Positions 53,333 through 57,436 of a stretch of 57,436 nucleotides of DNA are shown here, in pieces. This stretch comes from Microbacterium sp. Lineage in GTDB: Bacteria; Actinomycetota; Actinomycetes; Actinomycetales; Microbacteriaceae. A program made the translations under genes and the position numbers. Position 1 is the first letter of the stretch, and every line of letters starts with the position of its first letter. The notes under the pieces are model-generated. The model saw nothing but the letters and a program-made list of their open reading frames with translations, was not told the origin of the DNA and did no database searches. The stretch lies in NCBI GenBank assembly GCA_031177765.1, contig JAPSKH010000012.1:1-57436 (forward strand), written 5' to 3'.

Positions 53333-53425
53333 GAGACCGTGCGGTCTCGTCGAAACCGCACATCGACGGCGTTGGAGACATGCGTTCTCGGCCAGACCGT
53401 ACGGTTTCGACAGGGGACGGGAGTC
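53333..53425. repeat. palindrome-rich intergenic stretch before tRNA-Ser
   Basis: GAGACCGTGCGGTCTC (53333-53348) is a near-perfect palindrome; TCGAAACCG follows at about 53350 and reappears inverted as CGGTTTCGA near 53402-53412, where ACCGTACGGT is also palindromic. The 292-bp gap between the HAD gene and the tRNA holds no convincing gene. Confidence 0.5.
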
Positions 53426-53495
53426 GAAACGCGCAGCGCGCCTTTCAGAGCATCCACAGCCGTCATTGGAAGAATGAGCCGACAGTGCCGTCGGC

Positions 53496-53501
53496 TAGAC
53501 T
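53496..53501 (+). promoter_or_regulatory. putative -10 box TAGACT of tRNA-Ser
   Basis: TAGACT 44 bp before the mature tRNA end. No good -35 hexamer at 17 bases; a GCCGAC/GTCGGC hairpin lies there instead. Confidence 0.35.
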
Positions 53502-53545
53502 CGACGCCTGTTCGACGGATGCCTTCGATCAAGGGGCGTCGGTCG

Positions 53546-53630
53546 GGAGGGTTGTCCGAGCGGCCGATGGAGCTGGTCTTGAAAACCAGTGGGCAGCGAT
53601 GTCCCGTGGGTTCGAATCCCACACCCTCCG
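53546..53630 (+). tRNA. tRNA-Ser (anticodon TGA)
   Basis: 85 nt. Acceptor GGAGGGT (53546-53552) pairs with ACCCTCC (53623-53629), discriminator G at 53630; anticodon stem CTGGT/ACCAG with loop CTTGAAA gives TGA; long variable arm and GTGGGTTCGAATCCCAC T-arm. CCA is not encoded. The long variable arm confirms a serine tRNA. Confidence 0.96.
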
Positions 53631-53682
53631 CGACAAGGTGCGATGGGGGAGGACCGCAGGACGAATCCCCGAGAGGAACCGA

Positions 53683-54972
53683 GTGAGCGAGACGAGCAGG
53701 ACCGCCCGTCGCGGCCGTCGCACGGTCGCGCGGCACGGTGAGCTGTCGTCTCCGCACCCTCTCGCGTTCCTCTTCAAGATCGTGGGGATCGCCGTCGCGG
53801 TGGTGCTCGTGTCAGGACTCGGCGTCGCCGCCTACGCGCTGACGGATCTCACGTCGAGCTTCTCCGACGACGCCGTCGCGCTGGAGGGCCAGGGGGCTGT
53901 GCCGCCCGACATCGGGGCGATCGAAGGTGGTGTCGACCTGCTGCTGGTCGGCACCGACGAGTGCGAAGACGAGTACGCGTACCTCTTCGGCGATCGCTGC
54001 ACCGGGGCGGATGCCGCCGGTCAGCTCAACGACGTCAACATGCTCGTGCATATCTCGAGCGACCCCCGGCGGGTCACCGTCGTCTCGTTCCCTCGCGACC
54101 TCATGATCCCGATCCCGGAGTGCACGCGCGAGGACGGCTCGACGTCCTCGGAGACGTACAAGTCGCAGATCAACGAGGCCTGGGGTCGCGGCGGGCTGTC
54201 GTGCGTCGCGAAGACCATCAAGGAGCTCAGCGGCCAGAACATCCCGTTCGCCGCGAAGGTCAGCTTCGGCAACGTCATCAACATCACGGATGCCATCGGC
54301 GGTGTCGAGGTCTGCATCGGCAACGGCGGCATCCGGGACCGCTACACCGGCATCGACTGGCCCGCCGGTCCCCGCACCATCCAGGGTGTGGAGGCGCTGC
54401 AATTCCTGCGCACCCGTCACGGCCTCGAGAACGGCAGCGACCTCGCGCGCATCAGCAACCAGCAGCAGTACATGTCGAGCCTGGCTCGCAAGCTCGTGAG
54501 CGACGAGGTGCTCTCCGACCCGGCCACGCTGTACCGGCTCGCGACCACCGCCGTGGACAACATCACCCCGAGCCAGAGCCTGGCGAACCCGACCACGCTG
54601 GTGCAGATCGCGCTCGCCGTGAAGAACGTGCCCTTCGAGGACATCAACTTCGTGCAGTACCCCGTGGTCGCCGATCCCTCCGACCCGAACCGCGTCGTGC
54701 CCAACGAGGACGCCGCCGAACAGCTGTGGGCGGCGCTCGCCGCGAACGAGCCGATCCAGGTCACCGCCGACCAGAACCGCACCGGCGGCGTCATCACGGT
54801 CGACCCCGAACCGTCCGAGTCGCCTGCGCCGGAGCAGCCGGCCGAACCCCAGCCGGGCGCCACCGAGACGCCGGCCCCGACGCAGACGGCCGTGCCGCTC
54901 CCCGACTCCATCCCCGGCCAGTCCGCCGCGCAGCAGACCTGCTCCGCCGGAAACCTCAGGGCGAACGGCTGA
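53683..54972 (+). CDS. LytR-CpsA-Psr (LCP) family protein, first of a tandem pair
   Basis: 429 aa. Basic cytoplasmic tail, one membrane helix at about 30-54 (FLFKIVGIAVAVVLVSGLGVAAYAL), then the extracellular LCP domain: NDVNMLVHISSDPRRVTVVSFPRDLMIPIP with the Arg/Asp lipid-phosphate site and GVEALQFLRTRHGLENGSDLARISNQQQYM. Transfers glycopolymers such as teichuronic acid or arabinogalactan-like chains to peptidoglycan. C-terminal 60 residues are Pro/Glu/Thr-rich. GTG 53683 with GAGAGG upstream. Confidence 0.92.
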   Translation: MSETSRTARRGRRTVARHGELSSPHPLAFLFKIVGIAVAVVLVSGLGVAAYALTDLTSSFSDDAVALEGQGAVPPDIGAIEGGVDLLLVGTDECEDEYAYLFGDRCTGADAAGQLNDVNMLVHISSDPRRVTVVSFPRDLMIPIPECTREDGSTSSETYKSQINEAWGRGGLSCVAKTIKELSGQNIPFAAKVSFGNVINITDAIGGVEVCIGNGGIRDRYTGIDWPAGPRTIQGVEALQFLRTRHGLENGSDLARISNQQQYMSSLARKLVSDEVLSDPATLYRLATTAVDNITPSQSLANPTTLVQIALAVKNVPFEDINFVQYPVVADPSDPNRVVPNEDAAEQLWAALAANEPIQVTADQNRTGGVITVDPEPSESPAPEQPAEPQPGATETPAPTQTAVPLPDSIPGQSAAQQTCSAGNLRANG

Positions 54973-56303
54973 TGGCGCGGCAGCCGCGGCCCTCGACCGA
55001 GGGCCGGACGCCTCTCGCGCGCCACGGCGTGCTGCGGACGAGGCATCCGCTCGTCACGATGCTGTCGATGCTCGCCGTCGTGCTGGGCGTCGTGGGTCTG
55101 AGCGCGACGGGCATCGCCGCGTACAGCGTGTGGGATGCCGCGGAGGCGATGGGCGCGAACGCCGTCGTGCTGGACGAGGACAAGCCGCTGCCGCCGTCGC
55201 TCGGCGCGATCGAGGGCGGCGTCAATCTGCTCCTCGTGGGCTCGGACTCGTGCGAAGGTCAGGACGTCGCGCTGTTCCCGCGCTGCGCCGACGACGACTC
55301 GCCGGGCGAGCGCAACGACGTCACCATGCTCGTGCACATCTCTGATGAGCCGCGACGCGTGACCGTCGTGTCGTTTCCCCGCGACATGCTGGTGCCGATC
55401 CCGGCCTGCGAGAAGGAGGACGGCAGCGGGACCCACTCGGCGATGTCGTCGCAGATGATCAATGCGTCGTACATGTACGGCGGGCTCGCGTGCACCGTCC
55501 GCACCGTCGAGGAGCTGACCGGCGAGCAGATCCACTTCGCGGGCGCCATCCGGTGGACCGGCGTCATCAACATGTCGGATGCCATCGGCGGTGTGGACGT
55601 GTGCGTCGCGGGCGACATCAGCGACCGGCACACCGGGCTGAACCTCACCGCCGGTCACCACACGCTCGTGGGTGTCGAGGCCCTGCAGTTCCTGCGCATC
55701 CGTCACGGCATCGGGGACGGCTCCGACCTCGGTCGCATCTCGAATCAGCAGCAGTTCATGTCGTCGATGGTGCGCAAGCTCCAGTCGGAGTCGGTGCTGG
55801 CCAACCCCGCGACGCTCCTGAACCTCGCCACGACCGCCATCAACCAGGTGCAGCAGGGGCAGCTCGTGCTGAGCTCCGGGCTGACGAACCCGACGCTGAT
55901 GGTGCAGATCGCCATGGCGGTCAAGGATGTGCCGTACGAGGACATCGTGTTCGTGCAGTATCCGACGAGATACGCCGGCGGGAGCGGTGCGAGCCGGGTG
56001 ATGCCGGTGAAGGATGCCGCGGACGCCCTGTTCGCGGCGCTCCGCGAGAACCGGCCGCTGACGCTGACCGGTGAGGCCAGCCAGGGGTTCGGCGTCGAAG
56101 TGACCGGCGAGGCGGCGCAGCCGCCGGTGACCCCGTCGGCCACACCGGTTCCGGCCGAGCCGGTGGACGCGACGGCCGGTCAGACGCCTGCGGCGGAGGC
56201 CCCGGAGACGGAGCAGCCGGCCGCGGATGAGAGAGTGGAGTTGCCGTCGCAGATCGCAGGCCAGACCGCGGCCCAGACCACCTGCACCCTGCCGGAGAAC
56301 TGA
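54972..56303 (+). CDS. LytR-CpsA-Psr (LCP) family protein, second of a tandem pair
   Basis: 443 aa; starts in the TGATG overlap with the first copy. Same plan: membrane helix at about 29-52 (MLSMLAVVLGVVGLSATGIAAYSVW), LCP domain with NDVTMLVHISDEPRRVTVVSFPRDMLVPIP and GVEALQFLRIRHGIGDGSDLGRISNQQQFM, then a Pro/Ala/Thr/Glu-rich tail. Clearly a duplication of its neighbour; both keep the catalytic Arg and Asp residues and both end in a short segment with a single cysteine (QQTCSAG and QTTCTLPEN). Confidence 0.92.
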   Translation: MARQPRPSTEGRTPLARHGVLRTRHPLVTMLSMLAVVLGVVGLSATGIAAYSVWDAAEAMGANAVVLDEDKPLPPSLGAIEGGVNLLLVGSDSCEGQDVALFPRCADDDSPGERNDVTMLVHISDEPRRVTVVSFPRDMLVPIPACEKEDGSGTHSAMSSQMINASYMYGGLACTVRTVEELTGEQIHFAGAIRWTGVINMSDAIGGVDVCVAGDISDRHTGLNLTAGHHTLVGVEALQFLRIRHGIGDGSDLGRISNQQQFMSSMVRKLQSESVLANPATLLNLATTAINQVQQGQLVLSSGLTNPTLMVQIAMAVKDVPYEDIVFVQYPTRYAGGSGASRVMPVKDAADALFAALRENRPLTLTGEASQGFGVEVTGEAAQPPVTPSATPVPAEPVDATAGQTPAAEAPETEQPAADERVELPSQIAGQTAAQTTCTLPEN

Positions 56304-56438
56304 GCTCCTTTCGTCTCACGGAGACCGCGGATCGATCCGGTCATCGTGCGACATCCCACACGCATGTCGCCGAGATGCGGCGCCATTCCACGATATAAAT
56401 TGACCACGCAGTGCCTCCCGGGTGCGGCGAGGAGGATG

Positions 56439-57436
56439 ATGAACGATCTCGACGCCGACGCCCTTCCCATCGGGGTGGTGCGCCTGGACGAGAATGACCG
56501 CGTGGTCGCCGCGAACGCGTGGTTCCGGCGGTGGTCGCGGGATGACGCTCCCGTCGGGCGCGTCATCGGGGAACTCGTGGTTCCCACGGCGGACTTCCTC
56601 GACGGCGCCGGCGCGTCCTCGACGATGATGGCCTCGGTGACCGTCCCCGACCGGTACGCGCTCGTGGTCCGGGGCGAGTCCGCTGACGGGGCGGTGCTGA
56701 CGGTGATGGATGCGACCGACCGCTATGAGGCGGGGAGCCTGCTCCGGCGCTCGCATGTGCTCGCCGATCGCACCCAGAATCGACTGCAGCTGGTGATCGA
56801 CGCCGCGATCGCCTTCGCGGCGGCGTCCAACGAGGACCGGCTCGCCGAGATCCTCGCGGTCACGGCAGCTCAGGCGTACCGCTCCGAGCAGTCCGTCGTG
56901 TATCTCTCGGGCGATGACGGCCGGATGTACCAGCGTGCGGGCGAGAACCCCTTCACGAGCCAGCTCCCGGAGTCCGACCTGGCGGGCCTCGTGCTGCAAT
57001 CCCAGGCGGTCATCAAGCTGAGCAGCGTCGACGAGGCGGCCGCCCTGTCGCCCTCGGTCGCCGAGGCGATGACTTCGTCCGGGGTCCTGGCCATGATCGC
57101 CGCCCCCGTCCACATCGAGGATGTGACCCTCGGATTCTTCGCCTGCTTCTTCCGGCATCCGCGGACGTTCGATGAGGAAGCCGCGCCTCTGGCCGACGCG
57201 CTGGCCTACCAGGCGGCGCAGAAGCTCACCGCCGAGCGCCTGCAGCGGCGCCTCGAGCACGCGGCGATGCATGACGAGACGACCGACCTCCCCAACCGGC
57301 GCCGTCTCGAGCACCTGTCGATCGACCTCAGTCACGGCGGCCCGGTGTCGGTGATCTTCATCGACCTCGACGGCTTCAAGGACGTCAACGACCGCCTCGG
57401 GCACGAGCACGGCGACGAGGTGCTTCGCGCCGTCGC
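56439..57436 (+). CDS. PAS/GAF-GGDEF diguanylate cyclase-like protein (3' end outside window)
   Basis: The frame stays open to the window end (more than 332 codons). It begins MNDLDADALPIGVVRLDENDRVVAAN, a PAS-like sensor to about residue 95; a GAF-like domain covers about 115-270 (LAEILAVTAAQAYRSEQSVVYLSG to FACFFRHPRTFDEEAAPLADALAYQAAQ); and a GGDEF domain starts at about 280 with HDETTDLPNRRRL and VIFIDLDGFKDVNDRLGHEHGDEVL. The active-site GG(D/E)EF loop lies beyond the end, so cyclase activity cannot be judged. GAGGAGG precedes two consecutive ATGs (56436 and 56439). No membrane segments, so soluble. Confidence 0.85.
   Translation, partial: MNDLDADALPIGVVRLDENDRVVAANAWFRRWSRDDAPVGRVIGELVVPTADFLDGAGASSTMMASVTVPDRYALVVRGESADGAVLTVMDATDRYEAGSLLRRSHVLADRTQNRLQLVIDAAIAFAAASNEDRLAEILAVTAAQAYRSEQSVVYLSGDDGRMYQRAGENPFTSQLPESDLAGLVLQSQAVIKLSSVDEAAALSPSVAEAMTSSGVLAMIAAPVHIEDVTLGFFACFFRHPRTFDEEAAPLADALAYQAAQKLTAERLQRRLEHAAMHDETTDLPNRRRLEHLSIDLSHGGPVSVIFIDLDGFKDVNDRLGHEHGDEVLRAV

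Noticed and set aside
53380..53682. Extension of the first LCP gene upstream through tRNA-Ser
   Set aside because: The frame is open only by chance; it would translate the tRNA. GTG 53683 has a ribosome-binding site and gives a normal LCP N-terminus.

Overview
The window is very GC-rich (about 70 %), packed with 4-bp ATGA/GTGA gene overlaps, and has many start codons placed 6-7 bases after a TAGGCT-like -10 box (leaderless transcripts). Gene content (F420/flavin LLM oxidoreductases, four LacI regulators, three Gfo/Idh oxidoreductases, LCP cell-wall ligases, binding-protein sugar importer without its own ATPase) points to a high-GC actinobacterium; the style fits Microbacterium or a close Microbacteriaceae relative, which is inference.

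Layout. 1-5.0 kb: a lipoate-protein ligase, an orphan DNA methyltransferase carrying an in-frame palindromic repeat, an LLM oxidoreductase, a TetR regulator and an alpha/beta hydrolase with a tiny acidic protein. 5.1-8.8 kb: galK-galT divergent from a LacI-type regulator, with two identical-class operators between them. 8.9-10.8 kb: ThuA-like protein and glycerate kinase, divergent around another LacI-type site. 10.9-17.9 kb: an oxidative uronate/aldarate pathway operon (Gfo/Idh, uronate-dehydrogenase-like enzyme, 5-dehydro-4-deoxyglucarate dehydratase, enolase-superfamily dehydratase, ketoglutarate-semialdehyde-type dehydrogenase) with a LacI regulator. 18.0-23.7 kb: a second sugar operon of unknown substrate (Gfo/Idh, DUF993, sugar-phosphate isomerase-like protein, hydrolase, LacI). 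23.8-33.6 kb: a beta-galactoside operon (binding protein, two permeases, DUF624-like membrane protein, GH42, second binding protein, GH35). 33.6-40.5 kb: GH43-like enzyme plus Gfo/Idh, an ABC exporter, a LacI regulator, and a cupin/DUF6807 pair. 40.5-57.4 kb: mostly housekeeping: phosphoglucomutase, prephenate dehydratase, a methyltransferase, a signal-less trypsin-like protease, LLM and aldo/keto reductases, photolyase, a lipid kinase with unusual tails, serS, a HAD phosphatase, tRNA-Ser, two tandem LCP proteins and a GGDEF protein cut by the window end.

How it works together. The central 30 kb reads as a galactose/galacturonate catabolic island: extracellular or imported galactosides are taken up by the ABC importer, cut by GH42 and GH35, galactose goes through GalK/GalT/Pgm, and uronic acids go through the dehydrogenase/KdgD route to 2-oxoglutarate. 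About a dozen GGAAANCGNTTTCC-like palindromes in front of these transcription units suggest that the LacI paralogues, possibly cross-talking, tie the island into one regulon. Two further themes stand out: a family of GAGAC/GTCTC palindromic repeats that appears both between genes and in frame inside genes, and perfect GC hairpins placed directly after each binding-protein gene.
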